Source of the DNA: Gp6-AA40 sp963742105
Lineage (GTDB): Bacteria > Acidobacteriota > Vicinamibacteria > Vicinamibacterales > UBA2999
Reading direction: 5' to 3'
Assembly (NCBI GenBank): GCA_963742105.1
Contig: CAVUKN010000007.1
Coordinates: 1,488,001 to 1,552,000 of the forward strand
Length of the DNA stretch: 64,000 nucleotides
Below the pieces are notes generated by a model. That model ran no database searches. It saw only the letters and a list, made by a program, of their open reading frames with translations, and was not told the DNA's origin. Each line of letters begins with the position of its first letter. Position 1 is the first letter of the stretch. Shown one piece after another: positions 20,171 to 28,932 of the stretch. Both the position numbers and the translations under genes were made by a program.

Positions 20171-21536
20171 TTACCGGTGGCTCTCAGGTACAGCCGTGGC
20201 CAGTCCGAGAAACGACGAAAAGCCGGCGACGTCCGTGAACGTCGTGATGAACACGGTGGACGCGAGCGCCGGGTCAAAGCGGCAGTGCCTTCAGTCCCAG
20301 CGGAATCAGCGTCCCTGCCGCACCGGCGACGAACAGGTTCACGATCATCGCCCCGCCCAGCAGCACCCCGATCATCGGGTCCCACCGGAAGATCCAGACC
20401 GTCAGCGCCGCCAGCAACCCCGTCGCGAACCCGTTGCCGACACCGACGATAATTTCCTTGAACAACGCCTTGCGGGCGTTACTCCAGGTCAGCTCGCCGA
20501 GCGCCAGCCCGCGGACGATGACGGTCAGTGTCTGTGTGGCCGCGTTGCCGCCCATCCCGGCGGGGATGCTCATGAAAACGGCCAGCGCCGTCCAGCGATC
20601 GATCGTCCCCTGGAACAGCGCGACGACGCCAGCCGCCAGGAACGCCGTCGCCAGATTAATCGCCAGCCAGGGAAACCGCAGGCGGAGCGACTCGGGGGCC
20701 GGCGTGAAGACGCGCTCGTCGCCAGCCACACCGGCCAGCCGATAGATGTCCTCGGTCGCCTCGTCCTTGATGACGTCGATGACGTCATCGACGGTGATGA
20801 TGCCGACCAGCTTGTTCTCCTCGTCGACGACCGGGATGGCCAGGAGGTTGTAGGCCGCCACCTGTCGCGCCACCTCTTCCTGGTCCATGTCGACGCGGGC
20901 GCTGATCAGATCCGCGGTCATGATTCGCTTCAGCGGCGTTTCCGGCGACACCAGCAGCAACCGTCGCAGCGAGACGACCCCGACCAGGTGGCGTCGGTCG
21001 TCGACGACGTAGAGGTAGAACACCATCTCGACGTCGCGATTTCCCTGAATTTCGGCGATCGCTTCGCCCACCGTCATGTCTTCGTTCAGCGCGAAGACGT
21101 GCGGGTTCATGATGCGGCCGGCGGTCTGCTCGTCGTATTCGAGCAGGTTCTCGACCACGCCCGATTCCTTCGGACGCATCAGGTCGAGCACGGCGGCCGA
21201 CAGATCCTCGGGCAGGTAGTCGATCAGGGCCGCCGCATCGTCCGACGGAATCTCCTGTGCGAGCTTGGCGATGTCTTCGGCCGATCGAGTGGCAAGAAGG
21301 GCAGCGCCAGCTTCGGGCCCAAGCTCGGACACAGCCTCCATCGCCAGACGACCGTTGCGATCGGCAAGCAGGCTGAATGCGGCTTCCCGCTCTTTGTCCG
21401 GGAGTTCGGTGAAGATTTGCGCGAGGTCGGCGGGATGCTGCTTCTGCAGCAGGTTCAACAGGTTAGCGGACGCACCGATGCGCAGCAGTCTCCTGACCGA
21501 GTCGAGAACGAGATCGATTCTGCGCTGCGCCGCCAT
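20171..21536 (-). CDS. mgtE: Magnesium transporter MgtE (frameshift near C-terminus)
   Basis: Order: N-terminal superhelical domain (LLQKQHPADLAQIFTELPDK, IAKLAQEIPSDDAAALIDYL), a CBS pair (TAGRIMNPHVFALNEDMTVG, IPVVDEENKLVGIITVDDVI), then membrane helices with WLAINLATAFLAAGVVALF and SIPAGMGGNAATQTLTVIVR. In frame the protein stops after GLKALPL, one helix short. Removing one base near 20272-20278 extends it through FDPALASTVFITTFTDVAGF to a TAA at 20171-20173, restoring the family's last helix and a length of about 454. MgtE is a Mg2+ channel gated by Mg2+ bound to its cytosolic domains. Confidence 0.93.
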
Positions 21537-21722
21537 CGTGGAGAACCGTCGTTAGCCATGTTGCGCAGTCTCGCCATGCGCCGGGCGCGAGGGCGGACCA
21601 AACGGGTAAATGTAGCACGCACTTGGGGTTCGGAGACACCACGAAATGGCATGGATCTCGCCGTTGACTAAACGCGACGACGATGCCATCGTCGTCGGCG
21701 AGGGGGATGCGGGAGATCCGTC

Positions 21723-22013
21723 ATGGACTATCTCGTGGTCCCGATGGCCGTCCGCGCCAGGCTTGGCGAGAACGGATCGGAAGGTCTGGTCGACATGTTC
21801 AGCGCCTATCAGCAGTTCTCCACGGACCGGTACGAAAGGCGGCTGATCCAGATGGAAGCGTCGCTGCGCCAGGAATTCCGGGATGGCCTCACGGCCATTC
21901 GCGTCGAAATGGCCGAGACGAAGGCCGAGATGATCAAGTGGACGCTGGTGATGTGGATCGGCCAGTTCGCGGCCCTGGCGGGCGTGATGGCGTTCCTGCT
22001 GCGTCCCCACTGA
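21723..22013 (+). CDS. Small coiled-coil membrane protein
   Basis: 96 residues. Start ATG at 21723 with GGGAGA at 21709-21714. The N-terminal part is amphipathic (RARLGENGSEGLVDMFSAYQ), then a coiled coil (RLIQMEASLRQEFRDGLTAI, VEMAETKAEMIKW) and a single C-terminal membrane helix beginning MWIGQFAALAGVMAFLLR. The layout matches short bacterial coiled-coil proteins ending in a WxGQ membrane helix, whose function is unknown. Divergent from mgtE. Confidence 0.7.
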   Translation: MDYLVVPMAVRARLGENGSEGLVDMFSAYQQFSTDRYERRLIQMEASLRQEFRDGLTAIRVEMAETKAEMIKWTLVMWIGQFAALAGVMAFLLRPH

Positions 22014-22101
22014 GAACCCGCGCCGATCCATCGCCCGCCTGTGACGTCTGACGTCCGACTGAACGCAGGCGGCGGATCACCCCTAATCTGCCCGCAGCCT
22101 T

Positions 22102-22279
22102 CGCCATGAGTACCAGAACTTCACCGGCATCGACGTCAATGTCAGCGCGCAGCCGCGCATCTGCCTGACTATCCAAGGCGGTTACAGCGGCGAATGTCGC
22201 GGCGAACTTCGGCGTGGACATCTTCAACCTGCTCAACGCCGCCCCGGCACGGTTACCACCAGGGTTCATTCCGAACCGC
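22102..22279 (+). pseudogene. Relic of a TonB-dependent (Oar-like) receptor C-terminus
   Basis: Two out-of-frame pieces remain. 22102-22194 reads RHEYQNFTGIDVNVSAQPRI and LTIQGGYSGEC. 22190-22279 in another frame reads NVAANFGVDIFNLLNAAPAR and LPPGFIPNR. These are typical of the last beta strands of acidobacterial carboxypeptidase-regulatory/TonB receptors (YxNFTGxDVNVSAR, FGVDxFNLLN). The spacing between them is far too short, so this is a deletion product and not a single-base error. No upstream part is present. Confidence 0.6.
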
Positions 22280-22294
22280 TCCGTGCCTCCAATC

Positions 22295-22325
22295 CGTCAA
22301 TTCGTCAATTCGTCAATTCGTCAAT
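22295..22325. repeat. 8-bp tandem array CGTCAATT
   Basis: Almost four perfect units of CGTCAATT run from 22295 to 22325, between the receptor relic and the metallo-beta-lactamase-fold gene. The same word in reverse complement (AATTGACG) forms the array at 36391-36430. Confidence 0.85.
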
Positions 22326-22354
22326 CTCTCTCCTTCTTAAGGCATACTCGCGGC

Positions 22355-23452
22355 GTGACGCGCAACACGCGACCCATGCTTTCGGGCCCCGCTATTTTGC
22401 TGATGCTCCTCGTCGCTGGCGTCGCCGCGCCGGCGGCGGCGCAACCGGCCCCGGCGCAGCGGCCGCCGCAGGCACCGCGCGGGCCAGCGCGCGAAATCAT
22501 CCAGATCACGCCGGACCTGTATCGAGCGCATGAGGGTAACTGGTACACCATCTTCCTCGTGACGCCAGCCGGGATCATTCTCGGAGATCCCATCAACCTG
22601 AACTTCGCCGGCTGGTTGAAATCTGAGCTCGACACTCGCTTCCCGCAGCAGCCGGTGCGGTACGTCGTCTACAGCCACAGTCACTACGATCACGCGTCCG
22701 GCGGTGCAGTGTTCGCGGCCACCGCCACCTTCGTGGCGCACGAGAACATGCGCCGCAACATGGATGGCCGCTATCCCCACATGCCTGGCGACATGTGGGA
22801 TCGCAACAACAACGGCGTCATCGATCCGGAAGAGATCAGCATCCCGACGAACGCGTGGCCCGGCATCTGCGGCCTGGGACCGAACTCGTTCGCACAAATG
22901 GATCGGAACCACGACGGGACAATCCCGCCGCAGGAGCTGCAGGCCGACATCCGCCGGCCCGACATCGTCTATTCGGACCGGCTGCGGATCGATCTTGGCG
23001 GCCAGACGGTCGAAGTGATTCACCCGGGCCTGAACCACTCTGACGACGCGAGCGTGATGTATTTTCCGGCTGCGCGGGTGGTGTTCGCGACGGAGTTCGT
23101 CGCGGACGCGCTCGTGACGACGAGCATGCGGTCGATGCCGAGTGCCTGCGGCGCCTTCGACGGCCATCCGATGGCAGAGTGGATCAAATCTTATCGGACC
23201 GTGGAGGCGCTCGACTTCGATACCCTCGCACCTGGACACGGTGCCCTGTTCCGGAAGGCGGATGTGACCGAGGCACGGCAGTTCTTCGAAGACCTGCAGG
23301 CCGAGGTCTCAGCCGGAATGGCCGCAGGCAAGAGCCTCGACGAGCTGAAGAAAACGATCACGCTGGAGAAGTACAAAGACTGGGCCTACTTTGCCAGACT
23401 CAAAGAAGCGAACATCGTCGCCGCCTACGAGAACCTGAAGCACCGGCCATGA
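22355..23452 (+). CDS. Secreted metallo-beta-lactamase-fold hydrolase with two EF-hand loops
   Basis: GTG at 22355 gives a basic n-region before the signal peptide (ILLMLLVAGVAAPAAAQPA); ATG 22376 is the alternative. The zinc motif is SHSHYDHASGG (HxHxDH at 108-113), later HPGLNHSDDASVMY and LAPGHGALF supply further MBL elements. Between them sit two canonical EF-hand loops, DRNNNGVIDPEE (149-160) and DRNHDGTIPPQE (183-194), each with D/N at positions 1, 3, 5, Gly at 6, Ile at 8 and Glu at 12. So a calcium-binding pair is inserted in the catalytic fold. Substrate unknown. Convergent with the TPR gene. Confidence 0.85.
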   Translation: MTRNTRPMLSGPAILLMLLVAGVAAPAAAQPAPAQRPPQAPRGPAREIIQITPDLYRAHEGNWYTIFLVTPAGIILGDPINLNFAGWLKSELDTRFPQQPVRYVVYSHSHYDHASGGAVFAATATFVAHENMRRNMDGRYPHMPGDMWDRNNNGVIDPEEISIPTNAWPGICGLGPNSFAQMDRNHDGTIPPQELQADIRRPDIVYSDRLRIDLGGQTVEVIHPGLNHSDDASVMYFPAARVVFATEFVADALVTTSMRSMPSACGAFDGHPMAEWIKSYRTVEALDFDTLAPGHGALFRKADVTEARQFFEDLQAEVSAGMAAGKSLDELKKTITLEKYKDWAYFARLKEANIVAAYENLKHRP

Positions 23453-23470
23453 AGGCGGCCGACGATAATC

Positions 23471-23513
23471 GGTAGCTGGCGCTCGGTAGCTGGTGGCCGG
23501 TAGCCGGTAGCTG
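23471..23513. repeat. Heptad array GGTAGCT/GGTAGCC, copy 1
   Basis: Heptads GGTAGCT, GGCGCTC, GGTAGCT, GGTGGCC, GGTAGCC, GGTAGCT run head to tail with small variations between two convergent genes. The same word family recurs at 34168-34273. Confidence 0.8.
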
Positions 23514-23519
23514 TTCGCG

Positions 23520-25112
23520 TCAAAAGCGCGACGACCGGATCCACGTATCGGACCGGGCCCAGCTCGCGTCGAACTCCTTCCTGACGTCAGCGGTCGATCC
23601 GCCCTTCCCTTCGAGCGCCTGCTGCAGGCCGATGAGCGACCAGCCGTTCTTCGGGTGATCCTTCAATTCCTCTCGATAGGCCTTTTCCGCCTCGTCGTAT
23701 CGCCCGGCCTCGAGCAGCGCGGCCCCGAGCCAGTGGTAGGCGGAGAACGGCAAGGGCTCGGGCTCGTCGTAGACCAGTCCTGCCTGCCCGGTCGCCGCTT
23801 TGTCAAACGTCGCGATGGCGCCGTCGAGATCGCCGGACATGCGCTTCATTTCGCCTTCGAGAATTCCAGCCACGACCGACAGCAGATCCTTGGCAGAGTG
23901 AACGCGGAATGCCGCCTTGGAGGTGTCCGCCGTCTTCTTCACGCGGGCAAGGTAGAGGGCGGCGAAGTCGGCATTTCCCTGTTTGAGGTTGGCGTATCCC
24001 TGGGCGAAATCCCACAACGCGCCCTGGATGTCAGGGCGAGGACGATTGGTGACCTCCAGTACTTCGTCGAACCGGCCGAAGCGCAGCAGCGTCAGCGCTT
24101 CATAGAACGACTCTCCGGTGAGCTTCGTGTAGTCCTTCCCCGCCCGCATGGCAATCGCACCCTGGCCGTCGTAGGACGCGGCGTATAGCAGCATGTGCAG
24201 GTTGTGCTCGGGGTAAATGGCGAAGCCCTCACCTATTGCGGCTTTCTGGTCGGAATGCCAGGCATCGAGATTCGCCCGCACGGAGTCGCCCCACCGGCCG
24301 ATCTCGTTCCACGTGTGCGAGGGCATGTGATTGATGTGGCTCGCACCCGGGATCGAGTTGCCGAGGAATTCCGCGCACGCCTCGGCGCGGCCCGGGACGA
24401 TCGTCGATTCGGTCGCGTGCACGTACAGATGGCACGCACCCGGATGATGAATGTCGCGTGCGAGGACGCTCTCGAGCACCTGGTGCAGCCGGTGGACGTT
24501 GGGATCGTTGACGTCGCGGGTGCCGCGCCGCGGCTCGAGCAGGAAGAGTGCGTCAGCGTACAGCGTCACGAGATCGAGGTCGTCGGGATACTGATCCGCC
24601 ACCTTCTTCATCGCGTCGGCATACGCGCGGTCCTGCTCGACCCGCCTGCCGACGTCGAAGGTTTCCACATAGCGGACGGCCATCGCCTCGATCATGGCGC
24701 GCTCTTTCGGCGTCGCCCTGGCGCGAAGCGACAGCGCTTTCTGAATCGCCGCGTACGCGTACGGCGATTCCTCCGGCGACATCGGGGCGTTCAGATATGA
24801 GCCCCACGCCCACGCTTCACCCCAGTAGCAGATCGCACATTCAGGGTCGCGCTTCCATGACTCGCGAAACGATCGCACGGCTTCAGGTTTCGCGAACGAA
24901 TACATCATCTGGAAGCCCTGGTCGAAGTACGCCTGCGCCTCCTTGACCGTCGACGACATCGGCCGGCTGAAGGTCCCGAGCCCGTTGTGGAAGATGCCGA
25001 TCGGGTCCGAGTAGCGCTCGAACAGCGTCCGCGGTGCGGGCCCTGACTGGCCGTACGACGAGCGGACCATTCCGAAGGAGAGGACGAGTGTCAGCAGGAC
25101 AACGATGCGCAT
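23520..25112 (-). CDS. Secreted tetratricopeptide-repeat protein
   Basis: 530 residues with a signal peptide (IVVLLTLVLSFGMVRSSYGQ). The mature protein is helical repeats: YFDQGFQMMYSFAKPEAVRS, FRESWKRDPECAICYWGEAW, GRYDEAEKAYREELKDHPKN. The middle part contains conserved His/Cys positions (HHPGACHLYVHATE, HINHMPSHTWNEIGRWGD), which are characteristic of a large family of bacterial secreted TPR proteins without assigned function. It may bind metal or peptide, but I cannot say which. Monocistronic in appearance. Confidence 0.8.
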   Translation of the reverse strand: MRIVVLLTLVLSFGMVRSSYGQSGPAPRTLFERYSDPIGIFHNGLGTFSRPMSSTVKEAQAYFDQGFQMMYSFAKPEAVRSFRESWKRDPECAICYWGEAWAWGSYLNAPMSPEESPYAYAAIQKALSLRARATPKERAMIEAMAVRYVETFDVGRRVEQDRAYADAMKKVADQYPDDLDLVTLYADALFLLEPRRGTRDVNDPNVHRLHQVLESVLARDIHHPGACHLYVHATESTIVPGRAEACAEFLGNSIPGASHINHMPSHTWNEIGRWGDSVRANLDAWHSDQKAAIGEGFAIYPEHNLHMLLYAASYDGQGAIAMRAGKDYTKLTGESFYEALTLLRFGRFDEVLEVTNRPRPDIQGALWDFAQGYANLKQGNADFAALYLARVKKTADTSKAAFRVHSAKDLLSVVAGILEGEMKRMSGDLDGAIATFDKAATGQAGLVYDEPEPLPFSAYHWLGAALLEAGRYDEAEKAYREELKDHPKNGWSLIGLQQALEGKGGSTADVRKEFDASWARSDTWIRSSRF

Positions 25113-25222
25113 CGGCTGAACCTTTCGCGGCGATCATAGCCCCGGTCGCAGCGAGCGCCGCGTCTCACCGCGATTCATCCCGCGAGTTCAGGCTCACCCC
25201 TTCAGGTTGCCGGCGGGCACCC

Positions 25223-26149
25223 TCAGCGGCCGTGCCGCTCGATCCCCAGTTCGTCGAGGAAGCGATCGTCATCACGCCACTCGGCACGAACCTTGACGTG
25301 AAGATCGAGGTAGACCTTCCGTTCGAAATGCTGCATCAGCTCCTGCCGGGCGGCCGTCCCAATCGCCTTGATCATCGCGCCACCCTTTCCGACCACGATC
25401 GGCTTCTGTGACTCGCGGTCGACGAGAATGGTGCAATACAACTGGAGCAACTCCGGTTGACTCTCGTCGAACTGATCGACGATCACGGCAGTCGAGTGCG
25501 GGAGCTCGTCGTGCGTCAGGCGCAGGACCTGCTCGCGCACGATCTCCGACACGAAGAACCGGTCGGTCTGGTCGGTGAGGTATTCAGGCGGGTACAGCGG
25601 CTCGCCTTCCGGCAGGTGCTGGAGAAACAGCTGTTCCAGCACGTCGACATTGGTCCCATCCGTCGCCGACACCGGGACGAACTCGACAAACGAATGCGAT
25701 TGGCGGTAGTGGTCGATGATCGGCAGCAGGCGGTTCTTGGCGATGCGGTCCACCTTGTTGAGCGCGAGAATCGCCGGCGTCTTCACGTCCTTGAGCAGGT
25801 CCAGCAGGTAGCGATCGCCGGGTCCGGCCTTGACACTGGCGTCCACCACCAGGCAGAGCACGTCCACCTCGCGCATCGCGTCGAGCGCCACGTCCACCAT
25901 GCGCACGTTCATCCGGTGCGTCGGCTTGTGCACGCCCGGCGTGTCCACGAACACGACCTGACCCTCCGGAGCCTGCCGCGCCGAAGCCGCGCCCGGCGAA
26001 GGCGGGTAGTTCTTCACGCCGACAACGCGGGTACGCGTGGTCTGCGGCTTATCCGACACGATCGCCAGCTTCTGGCCGACGATGCGATTGAGCAACGTGG
26101 ACTTGCCGGCGTTCGGACGCCCGAGCAATGACACGAAGCCCGACTTCAT
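25223..26149 (-). CDS. era: GTPase Era
   Basis: 308 residues. G1 LGRPNAGKSTLLNRIVG, G2/G3 region KPQTTRTRVVGV and VFVDTPGVHKPTHRMN, G4 LNKVD, followed by the C-terminal KH RNA-binding domain (VGKGGAMIKAIGTAARQELM). Era binds the 3' end of 16S rRNA and helps 30S assembly. Its start overlaps the corC stop by four bases, so it is the last gene of the hisS-aspS-phoH-ybeY-corC-era run. Confidence 0.97.
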   Translation of the reverse strand: MKSGFVSLLGRPNAGKSTLLNRIVGQKLAIVSDKPQTTRTRVVGVKNYPPSPGAASARQAPEGQVVFVDTPGVHKPTHRMNVRMVDVALDAMREVDVLCLVVDASVKAGPGDRYLLDLLKDVKTPAILALNKVDRIAKNRLLPIIDHYRQSHSFVEFVPVSATDGTNVDVLEQLFLQHLPEGEPLYPPEYLTDQTDRFFVSEIVREQVLRLTHDELPHSTAVIVDQFDESQPELLQLYCTILVDRESQKPIVVGKGGAMIKAIGTAARQELMQHFERKVYLDLHVKVRAEWRDDDRFLDELGIERHGR

Positions 26150-27384
26150 GATTCCGATGTCGCCTCCGGCTCGCGAAGCCGCACGCGCACTTTCGTGATC
26201 CGCCGGCGCTCGACTTCGAGGACCTCGACCCAGAGACCATCGACCTCGACCTGCTCGCCCACGTACGGCATGCGGCCAAGGTGGGACAGCAGGTAACCCC
26301 CGAGGGTTTCAAACCCCTCACGTTCGATCTCGACACCCAGCCGATCGCGGACCTCGTCCACGTTCACCTTGCCGCTGAACACGAAGGTTCCGCTGCCTTC
26401 GTCGACGACCGTCTCGCTTTCGACGTCGTATTCGTCGCGAATCTCGCCGACGATTTCCTCCAGCAGGTCCTCCACGGTTACCAGCCCTGCGGTGCCGCCG
26501 TATTCGTCGACGACGATCGCGATCTGCTGCTGGCGGCGCTGCATTTCCTTCAGCAATTCGGAGACGCGCTTGCTCTCCGGCACGAAGTACGCCGCCCGCA
26601 TCAGCGTCGTCAACGGCGGCTCTGCTTCCTGGGGCAGGGCCACGAGATCCTTCACGAAGACGATGCCGACGATGTTGTCCAGGCTGTCACGGTAGACGGG
26701 CATGCGCGAGTACTGCTCTTCGCGGAACAGCGCGCGCAGGTCGGCCAGCGACGCATCCTGGCGGATGGCGATGATGTCCGGCCGCGGCGTCATCACTTCG
26801 CGGGCAACCGTCTCGGTGAAGTCGACAACCGATTGCAGCAGTTCTCGACCTTCCTCGTCTGAAATCGTCGTTTCGGCAGTATCAGGAGCCTCGGTCGCGG
26901 GCGCATGAGCGGCCTGCTCGGCCAGCGGCTGCCCGTTCACCGCCTCGCGGTCGCGGCGCGAGGCGAGGCGAATCGCCACCGCCGTGACCGGCTGCAGCAA
27001 CCGTGCGATCGGTTCGAAGGCAGGCAGCAGGAAATCGAGCGCCTGCTCCGGATCGCGCCGGACGAGCACGAGCGGCACCAGGTGTTCGCACACGAGCACG
27101 AACACCAGCAGCGACACGATCAGAACGGCAATGGAGCGCGTGTCGTGGATGTCAGTCACTCGCGCAATCAGCGCTCCGGCGAGCACGCTCACGATCGCGA
27201 GGAGAATCCGAACCGGAACGAACAGCTCGAGCGGATCGTCCAGGTATCGCCCCAGCCGATCACTGCGGCCGCCGCGCGCGGCCATCAGTCTCAGCGAAAG
27301 GCGCATCAGCGTGCTGAACGCAACTTCGACGGCCCCGAGAAACACCATCGCGCACCCGAGCAGGAAGAGCGCCAGCGGAGTCAT
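26146..27384 (-). CDS. CorC/HlyC-type CBS-domain transporter accessory protein
   Basis: 412 residues: an N-terminal DUF21/CNNM-like membrane region (FLLGCAMVFLGAVEVAFSTL, ILLAIVSVLAGALI, IAVLIVSLLVFVLVCEHLV), a CBS pair (VAREVMTPRPDIIAI, SRMPVYRDSLDNIVGIVFVK, IAIVVDEYGGTAGLVTVEDL) and the C-terminal CorC_HlyC domain (FETLGGYLLSHLGRMPYVGE). Members are linked to Mg2+ or Co2+ efflux. Overlaps its neighbours ybeY and era by four bases on each side. Confidence 0.92.
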   Translation of the reverse strand: MTPLALFLLGCAMVFLGAVEVAFSTLMRLSLRLMAARGGRSDRLGRYLDDPLELFVPVRILLAIVSVLAGALIARVTDIHDTRSIAVLIVSLLVFVLVCEHLVPLVLVRRDPEQALDFLLPAFEPIARLLQPVTAVAIRLASRRDREAVNGQPLAEQAAHAPATEAPDTAETTISDEEGRELLQSVVDFTETVAREVMTPRPDIIAIRQDASLADLRALFREEQYSRMPVYRDSLDNIVGIVFVKDLVALPQEAEPPLTTLMRAAYFVPESKRVSELLKEMQRRQQQIAIVVDEYGGTAGLVTVEDLLEEIVGEIRDEYDVESETVVDEGSGTFVFSGKVNVDEVRDRLGVEIEREGFETLGGYLLSHLGRMPYVGEQVEVDGLWVEVLEVERRRITKVRVRLREPEATSES

Positions 27385-27956
27385 CGCCGTCGACGGGAAG
27401 GCACCGAGGATGCCGCGGGTCCGGCGCGTTCGATCAATCCTTCCCGAAGTCCCCCCTCGCGCCGCAACCGGCGCTCGAGCCGCGCCATCTGCCCGGAGTC
27501 CTGCTCGTGATCGTAGCCAAGCAGGTGCAGGAGGCCGTGCAGCGCCAGGATCCGCAGCTCGGTCTGCAGCGAATGGCCTCCGACGCTGGCCTGTCGGCGC
27601 GCCACACCTGCGGCGATCACGATATCCCCGAGAAAAGCCGCGGGCCTGGTGGCAAGGCTCGCCCGACGATCAACCTGTGACTCAGTTGGAAACGACAGGA
27701 CGTCTGTGTTGTCGTTCTTGTTCCGATACTGGCGATTCAGTGCACGTACGCGCGCGTCGGGCACCACCGCAATGGCCACGGCGCCGCGCGCCCGGACCGG
27801 CGCGACCGACTGCAACCATCGAGCAAGCCCCGGTGCGCGGATGCCGGCGGGAAGCACGATATCGATCTCGAGGCGGTCGGGGGTCGCGCGACTGTCGTGA
27901 CGGGTCCGCCCGGCGCGGGGTGTGGGGGCGGAACCCGTGCTACTCCCGTCTGCCAT
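27381..27956 (-). CDS. ybeY: Endoribonuclease YbeY
   Basis: 191 residues. The zinc motif H3xH5xH is present as HGLLHLLGYDHEQD, preceded by TDVLSFPTE and LGDIVIAAGVA, all YbeY hallmarks. YbeY processes 16S rRNA and takes part in ribosome quality control. The first 30 residues and the last 40 are poorly conserved. It overlaps phoH by 17 bases and corC by four. Confidence 0.95.
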   Translation of the reverse strand: MADGSSTGSAPTPRAGRTRHDSRATPDRLEIDIVLPAGIRAPGLARWLQSVAPVRARGAVAIAVVPDARVRALNRQYRNKNDNTDVLSFPTESQVDRRASLATRPAAFLGDIVIAAGVARRQASVGGHSLQTELRILALHGLLHLLGYDHEQDSGQMARLERRLRREGGLREGLIERAGPAASSVPSRRRR

Positions 27957-28932
27957 TGCGCTGACCGGCCCCGCCGCTGAAGGAGTCGTAGGCTTTGACG
28001 ATCGCCTGGACGAGTTTGTGGCGCACCACGTCGCGCTCGTCGAAATAGACGAAGCCGATCCCCTCGATGTCCTTCACGATCCGCAGCGCCTCGATCATCC
28101 CCGACGCCTTCGGATTCGGCAGGTCGATCTGGGTGATGTCGCCGGTCACCACGGCCTTCGAACCGAATCCAAGCCGCGTCAGAAACATCTTCATCTGCTC
28201 CGACGTCGTGTTCTGCGCCTCGTCGAGGATGACGAACGCATCGTTCAGCGTGCGCCCGCGCATGAACGCAATCGGCGCCACTTCAATCGTGCCGCGCTCC
28301 ACCAGGCGAGTCGCCTTTTCGGTGTCCATCATGTCGTAGAGCGCATCGTACAGAGGACGCAGATAGGGGTTGACCTTTTCCTGCAGGTCGCCAGGAAGGA
28401 ATCCCAGCTTCTCCCCCGCCTCGACGGCGGGGCGCGCCAGGATGATGCGGCTGACCTTCTTGGCCATCAGGTAGCTGACGGCCTGGGCCATGGCCAGATA
28501 GGTCTTGCCCGTGCCCGCCGGCCCGACGCCGAACACGATGTCGTTCTGCTCGATCGTCTCGAGGTAGCGCTTCTGGTTGGGGCTCTTGGGATTGACCCGC
28601 CGCTTCGTCCCCGAAGGCTGGCTGACCGCCTTGCCGGCGGGTGCGTCCTTGGTGAAGTACTCACGCAGATTGACGTTCGGATCGTCGACGACGAGCTCCG
28701 CCGCGGTCTTGACGTCGCTGGCACCCAGTTCGTAGCCCCCCTGCATCAGGGCCGTCAACTGGTCGAACAGGCGCTCGACGCGCTGCTCATCGCTCCTGCC
28801 GCCCTCGACGATCAGCTCGTCGCCCTGTGTGCGCAGCTCGACGTTCAGCAGCGATTCGATGTGCTTGAGGTTGGCATCATGAGCCCCGTACAGCATGTCG
28901 AGGCCTACATGGGGGAGCGCGATCTTCTTCAT
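27940..28932 (-). CDS. phoH: PhoH-family ATPase
   Basis: 330 residues. Walker A GVGPAGTGKTYLAMAQAVSY, then RIILARPAVEAGEKLGFLPG, IEVAPIAFMRGRTLNDAFVI and LDEAQNTTSEQMKMFLTRLG (Walker B) are strongly conserved PhoH motifs. The N-terminal part resembles the KH-like region of the YlxR/PhoH group (RDQTLIVEGG-like, here GDELIVEGGRSDEQRVERLF). It is usually paired with ybeY, as here. It overlaps aspS by four bases. Confidence 0.96.
   Translation of the reverse strand: MKKIALPHVGLDMLYGAHDANLKHIESLLNVELRTQGDELIVEGGRSDEQRVERLFDQLTALMQGGYELGASDVKTAAELVVDDPNVNLREYFTKDAPAGKAVSQPSGTKRRVNPKSPNQKRYLETIEQNDIVFGVGPAGTGKTYLAMAQAVSYLMAKKVSRIILARPAVEAGEKLGFLPGDLQEKVNPYLRPLYDALYDMMDTEKATRLVERGTIEVAPIAFMRGRTLNDAFVILDEAQNTTSEQMKMFLTRLGFGSKAVVTGDITQIDLPNPKASGMIEALRIVKDIEGIGFVYFDERDVVRHKLVQAIVKAYDSFSGGAGQRNGRRE

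Noticed and set aside
20196..21671. A 491-codon plus-strand frame opposite mgtE
   Set aside because: mgtE on the minus strand has all family motifs. The antisense product has the composition expected from a GC-rich shadow frame.
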